Shown: positions 6,250 through 15,446 of the stretch, one piece after another
Layout: each line of letters begins with the position of its first letter
Numbering within the stretch: the first letter of the stretch is position 1
DNA from: Bacteroidota bacterium
GTDB taxonomy: Bacteria; Bacteroidota; Bacteroidia; Chitinophagales; Chitinophagaceae
Assembly: GCA_023430465.1 (NCBI GenBank)
Contig: JAEZAM010000084.1
Coordinates: 1 to 38,675 of the forward strand
DNA: 38,675 nt
Reading direction: 5' to 3'
The notes under the pieces: model-generated
What the model was told of the DNA's origin: nothing
What the model saw: the letters and a program-made list of their open reading frames with translations, nothing else
Databases searched by the model: none
Program-made: the position numbers and the translations under genes

Positions 6250-7797
6250 ATGATGCGACTAATTTTTGCGATATGTCTTCTCTACGCCATCCCGGGCTTT
6301 GCCCAACACCGGCCGAATATCATCTACATCATGAGTGATGATCATGACAACGATGCGATCAGCGCGTACAACCGCAGCTTTATTCAAACGCCCAATATTG
6401 ACAGGCTGGCTGCTGAGGGCATGCGTTTCAACAAGGCCTTTGTAGGCAATTCGATCTGCGCACCTGCACGCGCCACATTGCTGACCGGCCAGCACTCGCA
6501 CAAAAACGGTGTAAAGGATAACCGCACTCCATTTGACACAACCAAAACAACCCTCGCACACCTGCTGCAACGAAACGGTTATGAGACCGCTCTTGTTGGC
6601 AAATGGCATCTGCACTCGCTTCCACAGGGGTTTGATTACTGGCGGATACTGCCTGGCATGGGCCAGTACTTTGATACCCGCATGATCACGATGCAGCGGG
6701 ATACCATCACAGAGAAAGGCTATGCCACAGATGTATTGACCGATGATATGCTTGACTGGCTATCAACCCGAAAGAGTAATAAACCCTTTGCCTTGTTTTT
6801 TCACCACAAGGCGCCGCACCGTTATTTTTTCCCGAATATTCAGCACCTGCGTACTTTCAGTCAGCGCCGTTTTCCCGAGCCTGGAACTTTGCATGCAGAC
6901 ACACTGGGACGCGGTGAAGCCTGGAAACGGCAAACAATGAATATCCTGGCAGACATGAAACTGTGCAGTGACCTCAAGATCGATCCCGGTTACCTGGAAA
7001 ATATTCCCACGTTGAAGCCGGACAAGGAAGAGCGCGACTACTACGCAGCGATCATGCGCCGCGTACCGGCACATCTCCGAAAGGAATATGAAGAAATCTA
7101 TGCGCAGCGCGGCCGTATCATGCGGGATCAGCAACCCACCGGGAATGCCCTCATGAGCTACAAATACCAGTGGTACATGCAGGATTACCTGGCCTGCATT
7201 GCATCAGTGGATGAAAGTATCGGCCGCCTGCTTGACTATCTTGACAGTAATAAGCTCACTGCCAATACGGCCGTGATCTATACCAGCGATCAGGGTTTTT
7301 ATCTTGGTGAAAACGGCTGGTTCGATAAACGATTTGCCTATGATGTATCCATGCAAACACCTTTGCTGGTACGCTGGCCGGGAAAAATAAAACAGGGAAC
7401 AGTAAATAATGCACTTGTTCAAAACATTGACTTTGCTCCTACGATCCTGGGTATGGCGGGGATAAAGGCTCCTGCCGATATGCAGGGGATCGATCTTAGC
7501 CCGCTGATGCGAGGCATCACCAGTAAGACCAGCCGCGACTATCTTTACTACCATTACTATGAATATGTAAAGGATCACACCGTCTTGCCGCATCTCGCCT
7601 TGCGCGGCAATAAGTACAAGCTGATCTATTTCTATACAGTTGATGAATGGGAGTTCTATGATCTTCTTAAAGATCCGGGCGAACAAAAAAACCTGATCAA
7701 TGATCCCCGCCAGCAAGCGACCATCGGGCGATTGCGGAAAGAACTGATCAGGCTTAGAAATAAATACGAGGACCTGGAACCAGCCGGAAAGCTATAG
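6250..7797 (+). CDS. Secreted type I sulfatase
   Basis: A 515-aa sulfatase of the alkaline-phosphatase superfamily that hydrolyses a sulfate ester or sulfamate on an unidentified substrate, probably a glycan. The active-site motif is Cys70-Ala-Pro-Ala-Arg followed by ATLLTGQ, the cysteine that becomes formylglycine. Metal-binding residues are visible in MSDDHDND near residue 30, and VGKWH and YTSDQGFYLGENGW are standard family segments. The C-terminus (YDLLKDPGEQKNL) matches the DUF4976 cap of N-sulfoglucosamine-sulfohydrolase-like enzymes. I place the start at 6250 because it gives a clean signal peptide, MMRLIFAICLLYAIPGFA before Gln; an open frame reaching back to 6082 overlaps the divergent DUF72 gene. 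No maturing enzyme or polysaccharide-utilisation genes are adjacent. It converges with the next gene, leaving two bases. Confidence 0.93.
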   Translation: MMRLIFAICLLYAIPGFAQHRPNIIYIMSDDHDNDAISAYNRSFIQTPNIDRLAAEGMRFNKAFVGNSICAPARATLLTGQHSHKNGVKDNRTPFDTTKTTLAHLLQRNGYETALVGKWHLHSLPQGFDYWRILPGMGQYFDTRMITMQRDTITEKGYATDVLTDDMLDWLSTRKSNKPFALFFHHKAPHRYFFPNIQHLRTFSQRRFPEPGTLHADTLGRGEAWKRQTMNILADMKLCSDLKIDPGYLENIPTLKPDKEERDYYAAIMRRVPAHLRKEYEEIYAQRGRIMRDQQPTGNALMSYKYQWYMQDYLACIASVDESIGRLLDYLDSNKLTANTAVIYTSDQGFYLGENGWFDKRFAYDVSMQTPLLVRWPGKIKQGTVNNALVQNIDFAPTILGMAGIKAPADMQGIDLSPLMRGITSKTSRDYLYYHYYEYVKDHTVLPHLALRGNKYKLIYFYTVDEWEFYDLLKDPGEQKNLINDPRQQATIGRLRKELIRLRNKYEDLEPAGKL

Positions 7798-7799
7798 TC

Positions 7800-10169
7800 T
7801 TATTTTACTTCAAAACTGCCCACTACCGATACCAGTTTACCTTTTACAGATACACCTTCAGCCACTACCACATAGCTGCCTGGTACGTCAGAAGTGAAAA
7901 ATCCTGCCTGACCAGGGATGTTGTTCACCAGCCTTAAATCCGGTAGCCATTGCAGCGTGGTACGCATATCCGGTATGCGGGAAGCCTGTTGCGCTGCTGT
8001 AGCATACGTGGGCGAATAAAACTCGCGCTTCATCTGGAGCCCTTCGTAGTCGATAGCAACAAGCGTTGGATCCAACTCAAATGCATCGAATCTGCCGTTG
8101 TAGGTTTCAAAGCTGGCGATACCGGTAAAATAAGCGCTGCCGTAAAGATAACCGCGGGGCACAACCTGGATGCGGCGGACTTTCAGCGGATCATAGCTGA
8201 AAATTTTATCCGGATCCTTGAGCGGCACGCCATCCAGCAGGACCAGCATATAATTTTCAAATAATTTCTTGTTCAGCTCATCATAGATCCGAAGCTTTTG
8301 CCGGCCATTCTTCATCACAACATTCACCGGCACTACATACTCCCGTAGCACCTCTTCCATGGTAGTGAAGCGCTTGTAATCTTCCAGCCAGTAGCTGAAC
8401 TCCGGCTTGCCGTAAAACGCGGTTGTGTCTGCAGATGATGGCACATTGAACCGGCGAATGCTGTCACCGGTATAAATATTCTGCACCTGCATCGCGAGAT
8501 TCTTTTGCAGTAAAAGCCGTTCATGATCTTTTGTCAACTGAAAAACAGGCACCTGCTTCCTGGCAGGGTCTGTGCTGAATGGTGTCTGAACGTATACTCT
8601 GAAAGTTCTGTTGTCTTCGCTTACCGGTTGTACAATGATCTCACCGGGGCCGTAGTATTTTTTTACAGTAAATCTTACATATCCTTTTGAATCGGTCCGT
8701 GCTATAAAAAGGCCGGGTGGTGAGGATGGCACCGTCAGGTAACAATTGATATTCGGCACAGGCTGTTCATTGTTGTCGGTTACCAGGGCTGTTATGACAT
8801 GCCCATTGTATTCAGCGGGATGCTCTGCCGAGATTCTTGTATCAAATTTTCTCCACCCGTTGGTCAGCATCAGCAGGTTGGTTGCTTCACGTACACCCGC
8901 ATCGTTGCCCAGGTAAAATGCCGGGTCTTCGATATGTCCGGGAATACCACTCAGCCAAACGGAGGTAATGATGTTTTCTGTGCTGAGATTTTTCAACGAA
9001 TCAAACCGGTACACAGAGGCTGACAGCAACAATGTATCGGCATCATCAGACCTGAAACTCATGTTAAGTGTCACCGGCGAACGCAGGGAAAATGAGGGTT
9101 GTGTAGTCGTGAGCCGCAAGTGCTGTTGCAATGCAGGTTTTGTAAAATAGAGTCGTTCCGCGACAGGCTGGCCCAGGGAATTGAACAGGGTGATATGTGT
9201 TAAACCCGGTTGGAAACCTGCCTTCTCAACTGGAAATATCTGCTCCCGGCCATAGACCAGCAATGCCTGTTGTGCCGATATCGTTTTCCTGCCGTCATGA
9301 ACTACCAGGGTGATATTTTCACCCTGCGCATTGGCAGAGCCGGCTATGCCCTGTACGCGTGCCACTAAATTACCGGATGGATCTTCCACGAGTCCCACTG
9401 TCAACCCCGTTGCCCGTGAAGCCGGCAAAGTAGTGATAACCGGGGCTGCGCCGGGGGTGGTGAAATAAAACTTATACGATTTACCGGGAGCAGGGGTGAA
9501 CCTGAAACTTCCCATCCCGTATCGAACACCAGTTGCAGTAAGTATTGTGTCCCCTGTATTGCTGATGAGTATGCCATTTCCTGTCACTCCTGTTCCTTTC
9601 ACATCAGTGGCCTTGAATGCCACCAGGGATTCAAGACCCGCAACAAGGCTGCCGCCTTCCGGGAAGAACTGCACAGTAACAGTTTCAACCGGTGTCACCG
9701 TAGCCGGTGGTACATATTTGACCGTGTTGATGATGGTAATTATTTTTTCAAAGAAATCCTGGTTACCCGTGCGCTTCATCACGTTGGTATAAGCACGCAG
9801 CGTATAGTTGCCCGTCGGAATGCTGAGCGGGAGATAGAAGGATCCGCTTCCGCCATCGCCGTTCATTTCAATTTTACCCTGCGCGACAGGCTTGTTGTTG
9901 ATATCGATGATCTCCACATAGCTAACTTTGCTGCGATTCACCGGATGGTGGGTAAGAGCATCTATTGCATAAACGCGCACCCACGCGATCTCCCCGGCCG
10001 TATATATCTCTTTATCAGAATGCACATAAAGCCGTTCTTCTGCGTTGCTGCTGCGGTCAGGCTTCTCAGCAGGTTGGGCAAACGATGCAGGATTGCACAT
10101 CACAAACGCAGCAAGGAGTGATAAGATATACCTGAAATAAAGGAAGATTCGGAGGTTGTTGTGTTTCAT
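7800..10169 (-). CDS. MG2/plug-like envelope protein (paralogue 1)
   Basis: A 789-aa exported protein of a Bacteroidota family with an alpha-2-macroglobulin-like MG2 domain near residues 45-140 (YVHSDKEIYTAGE, GNYTLRAYTN). Further immunoglobulin-like segments follow, then a C-terminal region that resembles the plug of TonB-dependent receptors (LLDGVPLKDPDKI) but without a beta-barrel. It ends with a REFYSPTY block and DMRTTLQWLPDL, both shared with the protein at 22170-24557. The signal peptide is MKHNNLRIF through PASFA. I start at the ATG at 10169; a TTG at 10178 overlaps the DUF4249 gene, whose stop lies two bases upstream of this ATG. It is the last gene of the receptor operon and probably works with that receptor at the outer membrane. 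Function unknown. Confidence 0.78.
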   Translation of the reverse strand: MKHNNLRIFLYFRYILSLLAAFVMCNPASFAQPAEKPDRSSNAEERLYVHSDKEIYTAGEIAWVRVYAIDALTHHPVNRSKVSYVEIIDINNKPVAQGKIEMNGDGGSGSFYLPLSIPTGNYTLRAYTNVMKRTGNQDFFEKIITIINTVKYVPPATVTPVETVTVQFFPEGGSLVAGLESLVAFKATDVKGTGVTGNGILISNTGDTILTATGVRYGMGSFRFTPAPGKSYKFYFTTPGAAPVITTLPASRATGLTVGLVEDPSGNLVARVQGIAGSANAQGENITLVVHDGRKTISAQQALLVYGREQIFPVEKAGFQPGLTHITLFNSLGQPVAERLYFTKPALQQHLRLTTTQPSFSLRSPVTLNMSFRSDDADTLLLSASVYRFDSLKNLSTENIITSVWLSGIPGHIEDPAFYLGNDAGVREATNLLMLTNGWRKFDTRISAEHPAEYNGHVITALVTDNNEQPVPNINCYLTVPSSPPGLFIARTDSKGYVRFTVKKYYGPGEIIVQPVSEDNRTFRVYVQTPFSTDPARKQVPVFQLTKDHERLLLQKNLAMQVQNIYTGDSIRRFNVPSSADTTAFYGKPEFSYWLEDYKRFTTMEEVLREYVVPVNVVMKNGRQKLRIYDELNKKLFENYMLVLLDGVPLKDPDKIFSYDPLKVRRIQVVPRGYLYGSAYFTGIASFETYNGRFDAFELDPTLVAIDYEGLQMKREFYSPTYATAAQQASRIPDMRTTLQWLPDLRLVNNIPGQAGFFTSDVPGSYVVVAEGVSVKGKLVSVVGSFEVK

Positions 10170-10171
10170 AG

Positions 10172-11314
10172 TTACCAATAGCTGGGTTTAGCCAATGATC
10201 CGCCACGTTCAGTGCAATCCACGCAACCGGCAGAGGAAGCCATAAAATGTGTAGTGTCTGTATAGTTCACCACGACCGCGTCATATGGCTGGGTGAAGTT
10301 TCCATCGAAATATGCGCGGATCGTGTCGGGGTTGTTCAAGACAAGTGTGGTCGGGCAGTATTGACTGTAAGGCCAGTTACCCAGGTCGCTGCTGCGTACA
10401 AAGATCCGTTTCTCAGCGATAGTTGATGCGCTGATATAACCTATAACCGGTTCGCGGGGATCGGTGATACAGGTGAAGTTGCCTGTGATCTCGGTAGGCT
10501 GCGGATCAAACACGGTACCGAGGCTTTCTGTGTTTCTCTTCATCAGCTCGTAGAACTCATAAGCTCCTTTATCGAGAGCATACTGCCTGACCAGCACACT
10601 GTAGCGTACGGCAAGCCGCTCGTCACCATTGAAGAAAAATTGCAGCGGGGCTTTGTTCACCACGTCGTTTGTCAGGCGGGCCGTAGAGCCTATCAGCAGG
10701 CTGCTCGAAGCACCATATTTCCAGCAGGTGGATACATCCTCCGCCACTGTCCTCACGCCCACCTTGGCGTTGCCCAGGTATTTCAGCCTTGAAAAATAAA
10801 AGGTGCGGATCTCCCAGGTCTCATCATATTCCCACTTGTAATACCTGGTGGTGTTTGAATTGTCCCGCGTGTTGACGTACATCTGTGCGCCATTGTTGTT
10901 GCGGTCAAACCCGATGCTGTCGATGGGTGGCGTTTCCCTGGCAACAACATAGTCGGACAGATATTCTTTTCCGTTATTGGTGATGATCCGCAACCGGTAT
11001 TCATTGCCGATGACCAGGTTGAGGCCCGATACCGAGTAGATGCCGCTCGACGTCATGTTCAGTTGTGCGGTGAAATTATCCCTTCCTTCCACCCGCACGT
11101 TGGCACCTGTTTCTCCAACGACCTGCGTGGTATTATCGAGTGGCGATGTGCGCGAAATGCGGATGGTGGTCAGGCCATTGCCGGCATTCAGCACACCTTC
11201 CACCACAAGATAGGGACCCGGCGCCTCCACAGCGGGTGGATCAAACGGCTCTTTGCATCCGCTCACCACCAGTACCAGCAATGCCATTGCGGCAATAAAT
11301 GATTTACCCGACAT
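10172..11314 (-). CDS. DUF4249 family lipoprotein
   Basis: A 380-aa predicted lipoprotein with signal sequence MSGKSFIAAMALLVLVVSGC and lipobox VSGC (lipidated Cys20), followed by CKEPFDPP. The body matches DUF4249, a family commonly encoded next to TonB-dependent receptors in Bacteroidota and thought to be a surface or periplasmic partner of the receptor; its ligand is unknown. Typical segments are YLVVEGVLNAG, ISRTSPLDN and GNEYRLRI near the N-terminus, and a cysteine-containing C-terminal end (SSAGCVDCTERGG). The start at 11314 is set by the lipoprotein signal and lies one base after the receptor stop; a longer open frame to 11449 runs into the receptor gene. Tight spacing implies translational coupling. 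Confidence 0.9.
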   Translation of the reverse strand: MSGKSFIAAMALLVLVVSGCKEPFDPPAVEAPGPYLVVEGVLNAGNGLTTIRISRTSPLDNTTQVVGETGANVRVEGRDNFTAQLNMTSSGIYSVSGLNLVIGNEYRLRIITNNGKEYLSDYVVARETPPIDSIGFDRNNNGAQMYVNTRDNSNTTRYYKWEYDETWEIRTFYFSRLKYLGNAKVGVRTVAEDVSTCWKYGASSSLLIGSTARLTNDVVNKAPLQFFFNGDERLAVRYSVLVRQYALDKGAYEFYELMKRNTESLGTVFDPQPTEITGNFTCITDPREPVIGYISASTIAEKRIFVRSSDLGNWPYSQYCPTTLVLNNPDTIRAYFDGNFTQPYDAVVVNYTDTTHFMASSAGCVDCTERGGSLAKPSYW

Positions 11315-11315
11315 A

Positions 11316-14063
11316 TCAGAAACGTATATTATAGTTAATGAATGGAATGATGCTGCCAAATATGGACATTTTGTACCCGTTGATCTGTCCGTCCTCCGAA
11401 ACAAAATAAACTGAATATGGATTTTTTCTTCCCAGCAGGTTGTACGCACCGATCGTCCAGGAGTTGTGCGTCTTTTGTTTCACCTTATGATTGCCATCGA
11501 TGTTCATGGAAAAATCTGTTCGGAAATAATCAGGTATACGGTAAGCGTTCCTGTCGGAATACAATACCCGCTGTGATCCGCCATAGAAATACCGCCCTAC
11601 AGGTATCGTGATGGGGCGACCGGTACTGTAGGTAGAATTCAGTGAAAGGCTGAAGCGATGGTTCACGCGGAAGTTACCCGTAAATGTAATGTCATGTGGC
11701 TTGTCATAGTTGGCGGGATACCAGCCACCACGGTTGACCAGCAGATCGAGATTCTTATCATCAGAACGGAGAAGAATTCTTGAATACGTATAGCTGATCC
11801 ATCCGTTGAGCTTGCCCCCTGGCTTGCGAATAAGAAACTCCAGGCCATAGGCTTTTCCCCTCGTGCTCACCACATCGGTCTCGATGGTATGATTGAGCAA
11901 CAGGTTAGCGCCTGGCTTATAATCCAGGTAGTGCCTGATCTTTTTATAATAAAACTCCACCGAAGTCTCGATCGTATTCGATTTTAGATTTTTATAAAAG
12001 CCAAGTGATACCTGGTCACCCTGTTGTGGTTTTATGTTAGGATCACTTAATTTCCAGATGTCAGTAGGCGCTATAGCAGTAGTGTTTGACAGCATGTGGA
12101 TGTATTGCCGCTGGCTGTTATACCCTGCCTTCACCGAGAAGGAGGCTGTAAATGCATACCGTGCGGAGAACCTGAATTCGGGCGCACCATAATTTTTAAT
12201 AAATTTCCCGCTTTCATATTGTTTTACTTCGGTTACATTATCTGGTGTCACCGGGGCACCTGGTGCGTAGTAACTGATCGATTGTGGCCCGAGATAATTA
12301 TACAGTACATACCGAATGCCGGAGCTGAATGACAGCTTGTTGCCGGGGCTGTATCGATGTGTTAAATAAACAGCAGATTCCTGCGCCTGCTCATCTTCAA
12401 CTATATCAGGTGCCACCAGCGAATTTTTTCCCAATGGTTCATACGATCCAGGATCAAGCTGATAGCGTAAGGAACTCGCGCCAAAATCAAACGAATGTTG
12501 CTGGCTGGCGAAATACACAAAGTCGAGCTTGCCAAAATATTGCCGTATCCCGAACTTCAAAGTGAAGGCGTTCACATCATTCACATCGCTTTTCACTTTA
12601 TAGTTATAATCGTCAATACCAACAGTGAAGGTGCCGCTCATGCGGTTGTTGAAACTATGCTTCCACTTCAGCGTCAGGTTGTGGTTCTTGTAGGCATAGT
12701 CAGTATCACTATTGAGTGCAAAACGGTCCTGGCTGAAATAGCCGGAGAGGTAAAGGTTATTGGCGCTGTCAATGCGGTGGCTCACACCCAGGTTGATGTC
12801 CTGGAAAGATGCACGGCTATGCTTGTATTTATCCGGTAGTAATCCGAGTAACCAGTTGGCATAGGTGCTGCGCCCGCCGAATATGAAAGAGGTGCGGTCT
12901 TTATCGATCGGCCCTTCCAGGTGAAGGCGGCTCGTAATGGCACCGATACCCGCAGAACCCGTTATCGTCTTTTTATTGCCCTCACGGCTGTTTATGTCAA
13001 GTACAGAAGCCAATCGACCTCCAAACCTGGCCGGAATGCTGCTTTTGTAGAGCTCGATATCCTTTACCACTTCCGGGTTGAAAGCAGAGAACATGCCGAA
13101 GAAATGTGATGGGTTATAAATCGTCGCGTCGTTGAAAAGGATGAGGTTTTGATCAGCGGAGCCTCCACGTACGTTGAAACCGGTGCTTGCTTCACCAACG
13201 GTCTTTACACCCGGTAGGCTCGTCACCACCCGCAACACGTCAGCCTCGCCAAACAGTGAAGGTATCTTCCGTATGCTTTCGATGCTTAACCGTTCCATCC
13301 CCATCTGCACCCGGTTGATATTAGCGGTCTTCCTCGAGGAGACCGTCACTTCTTTCAAGGTAGTGATCTGTTCCTGCAGATCAACATCCATCTTTCCATC
13401 ATTATACACGGTAAGCTGAAGACGCGTATCACGCATGCCGATACCAAGAATGCTGAGCGTATATTTTCCCGCGGGGACGGTAAGGGTGTAGTATCCATAA
13501 GCATCCGTTACCGTAAAGAATTTGCCATCCGCAGAAACTGACGCATTGATCACCGGCTCGCCTGTTTTGGCATTACGGACATGCCCGGTGATGATTGCAT
13601 TTCCGCGCAGTGTGTTGGTTCGGGTACCTATCTCATATAGTTTATTAGTGGGGGTGCTTCGTCTTACCCGCTTCTCTTCATAGTCTGTTTCCTGCATCGT
13701 ATCACGGCGGGCTTCGGGACCTGAACTAAAAAAACCTGTCGGCAATGCGGTGCTGATCCGCAGCCCATTGGTGACATAGACCTTATCATCATTGCCAACG
13801 GCAAACTGGTGTGCCGTTCCGGCAAATACTTTTTCGAGCACCTGGTTGATTGTAGCGTTTGTAAACTCCGCAGTCACCTTGTTGGTGTCCAATGTTGCCG
13901 CATCGAAATAAAAAAAATACGGGGTCTGCGCTTCGACCTGGGTAAACAACTCCCGGAGCCGGATGTTCTCATACTTACCTGTAATCGTTCGTTGTTTTTC
14001 CTGTGCGTGGAACAACATTGGTAGTATCAGCATCAAGGTTAGCAGTGCTGGTTTCCGGTTCAT
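11316..14063 (-). CDS. TonB-dependent receptor with STN and carboxypeptidase-regulatory-like domains
   Basis: A 915-aa outer-membrane receptor. In order there is a signal peptide (about 1-20, MNRKPALLTLMLILPMLFHA), an STN (secretin/TonB short N-terminal) domain at about 25-110, a carboxypeptidase-regulatory-like beta-sandwich at about 150-235 (GHVRNAKTGEPVINASV), and a plug domain at about 235-370 with GFNVRGGSADQNLILFN and RFGGRLASVLDI. A 22-strand-type barrel follows, ending in the aromatic C-terminus INYNIRF. Such receptors import a ligand with TonB energy; the ligand cannot be read from sequence. An STN domain usually signals to a FecR-type anti-sigma factor, but none is encoded here. It overlaps the upstream gene by four bases and the DUF4249 gene follows after one base. 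Confidence 0.95.
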   Translation of the reverse strand: MNRKPALLTLMLILPMLFHAQEKQRTITGKYENIRLRELFTQVEAQTPYFFYFDAATLDTNKVTAEFTNATINQVLEKVFAGTAHQFAVGNDDKVYVTNGLRISTALPTGFFSSGPEARRDTMQETDYEEKRVRRSTPTNKLYEIGTRTNTLRGNAIITGHVRNAKTGEPVINASVSADGKFFTVTDAYGYYTLTVPAGKYTLSILGIGMRDTRLQLTVYNDGKMDVDLQEQITTLKEVTVSSRKTANINRVQMGMERLSIESIRKIPSLFGEADVLRVVTSLPGVKTVGEASTGFNVRGGSADQNLILFNDATIYNPSHFFGMFSAFNPEVVKDIELYKSSIPARFGGRLASVLDINSREGNKKTITGSAGIGAITSRLHLEGPIDKDRTSFIFGGRSTYANWLLGLLPDKYKHSRASFQDINLGVSHRIDSANNLYLSGYFSQDRFALNSDTDYAYKNHNLTLKWKHSFNNRMSGTFTVGIDDYNYKVKSDVNDVNAFTLKFGIRQYFGKLDFVYFASQQHSFDFGASSLRYQLDPGSYEPLGKNSLVAPDIVEDEQAQESAVYLTHRYSPGNKLSFSSGIRYVLYNYLGPQSISYYAPGAPVTPDNVTEVKQYESGKFIKNYGAPEFRFSARYAFTASFSVKAGYNSQRQYIHMLSNTTAIAPTDIWKLSDPNIKPQQGDQVSLGFYKNLKSNTIETSVEFYYKKIRHYLDYKPGANLLLNHTIETDVVSTRGKAYGLEFLIRKPGGKLNGWISYTYSRILLRSDDKNLDLLVNRGGWYPANYDKPHDITFTGNFRVNHRFSLSLNSTYSTGRPITIPVGRYFYGGSQRVLYSDRNAYRIPDYFRTDFSMNIDGNHKVKQKTHNSWTIGAYNLLGRKNPYSVYFVSEDGQINGYKMSIFGSIIPFINYNIRF

Positions 14064-14779
14064 CTGTTGCCGTTGCTTTGGTTAAATAATGTTGCGATCA
14101 TGATCATGGCTGGCTCAGGAGATTGCTTGTACCTGATGCCTTTCGATCGAAGTTCCTGGGCGATATCACTGCGTTCATCCTTCACGAGTTGCATGATATC
14201 TTTCTCCCTGCGTAACGTTCTTAGTTGTCCGTCCTTCAATGTAAAGTAATGATCGCTGGCGCGAAATTTCTGTTCCACCTGCAATCCGTTGATCTTTTCA
14301 TCCAGTTTGGTAATCCTGCGTGCCAGCACAGTAAGCGGCCCTTCAACCAGGCGTTGATAATAACCGGGTTTGATATTCTGGCCCATATCTTCACGCAGGT
14401 GAACAAAAGTCTTTCCTCCAACCTGGAACTCCTGTACACGTTCTGTCAGAAGTGTGATTGCCATACCGTTGGGATGTTGCACCACCAGCAGGTCTGCATG
14501 GGTATCATACATTACCTGCAAACCATGATACCAGGCGTCATCATACTTCACCGACCCTGCCTGCCAACCGGCTCCGCCGAAATAAGGGGTACCTTCGATG
14601 GTGATGGCATATCCATAATGCTGACGACCGTTGAAGAGCGGAAACTCGTCTTCATGTCCACTCATCAGGCGTGTGGTGAGCGAATCACCTGTTTGAACAA
14701 ATGGAACAGGATTGCGGGGCGGTTGCCCGGACACGTGCAGGCCGATGGCCAGGCTGATCAGGAGAAAGGCTAATTTCAT
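14060..14779 (-). CDS. Exported hypothetical protein heading the receptor operon
   Basis: A 239-aa protein with a clear signal peptide (MKLAFLLISLAIGLHVSG before Gln) and no recognised domain. The mature part is mixed alpha/beta with YGYAITIEGTPYFGGAGW, a VMYDTHADLLVVQHPNG segment, and a charged C-terminal half (RREKDIMQLVKDERSDIAQ) before PAMIMIATLFNQ. It is probably periplasmic or surface-associated. The stop overlaps the receptor start as ATGA (14060-14063), so it is translationally coupled to the TonB-dependent receptor and likely acts with it. I set the start at 14779 because it gives the signal peptide; a longer frame to 14851 adds a non-signal-like N-terminus. Confidence 0.8.
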   Translation of the reverse strand: MKLAFLLISLAIGLHVSGQPPRNPVPFVQTGDSLTTRLMSGHEDEFPLFNGRQHYGYAITIEGTPYFGGAGWQAGSVKYDDAWYHGLQVMYDTHADLLVVQHPNGMAITLLTERVQEFQVGGKTFVHLREDMGQNIKPGYYQRLVEGPLTVLARRITKLDEKINGLQVEQKFRASDHYFTLKDGQLRTLRREKDIMQLVKDERSDIAQELRSKGIRYKQSPEPAMIMIATLFNQSNGNR

Positions 14780-14929
14780 AAAGCAGTAGCTGGTAAGCCG
14801 GCAATGGACCACCTGGTCATCGACACGGACAATACCAATAAAACTAAGCAAAAAAAGCCTTAACGATCAGGGTGACGTTGGAACTGCTGTGTTTTTTTGA
14901 CAGGTGGCAAATTCTTTATCCCACTGGAG

Positions 14930-15409
14930 TCAAATGATGCACTGTATCCGGGTCAATGCGGTGGTACTATCATACGTTAGGTTGGCCGGATCACGAAACC
15001 GCATCGTATCACCGCGGCTGATCATATCGCCAATGGCTGGCATCAGCCTGTTATTATTTTTTTTCCATATAACTTCTCTTACACTCATCACCCCCTCTGA
15101 CCGGAAAAGGTACCATCCGCTGATCAGATCCCTGTTTACATCACCTGTAAATGTGCCGTCATTGCGATCTTTCTCCGAGATCTTATATGTCAACGGACCA
15201 CTGAGGGAGCCACCTTTCATGTTTAACTGCATCGTGATTGTATCCCGCTGAGTAATGTAAGCATAGCATCCCACCAGGCTGGTGTCTGTTGTTGCAGCGG
15301 GGGATTCCGCAACGATCGTATCACCGGTCGTTGGTGTCTGATTGGCGGGTTCATTGTTACATGCGGCAAAAAGCACGCTGCAGAATGCAATGGTGAGGAT
15401 CGTTCTCAT
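14930..15409 (-). CDS. Small lipoprotein, unknown function
   Basis: A 159-aa predicted lipoprotein: MRTILTIAFCSVLFAAC gives a lipobox-like FAAC with Cys17. A Thr/Pro/Asn-rich linker (CNNEPANQTPTTGDT) follows, then a compact beta-rich domain with CYAYITQRDTITMQLN, GPLTYKISEKDRNDG, and WYLFRSEGVMSVREVIWKK. The pattern of a measured output (TFTGDV, SGWYLF) recurs in other small Bacteroidota lipoproteins but I cannot name a family. It starts 37 bp downstream of the glycosidase stop on the same strand. The gap to the next gene (14780-14929, 150 bp) shows no clear terminator. Confidence 0.78.
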   Translation of the reverse strand: MRTILTIAFCSVLFAACNNEPANQTPTTGDTIVAESPAATTDTSLVGCYAYITQRDTITMQLNMKGGSLSGPLTYKISEKDRNDGTFTGDVNRDLISGWYLFRSEGVMSVREVIWKKNNNRLMPAIGDMISRGDTMRFRDPANLTYDSTTALTRIQCII

Positions 15410-15446
15410 GACTGATGTATTTGTGACATCCTGTACATAACCAAAA

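Noticed and set aside
11315..11449. 45-residue extension of the DUF4249 protein
   Set aside because: It lies inside the receptor gene and would mask the lipoprotein signal that begins at 11314.
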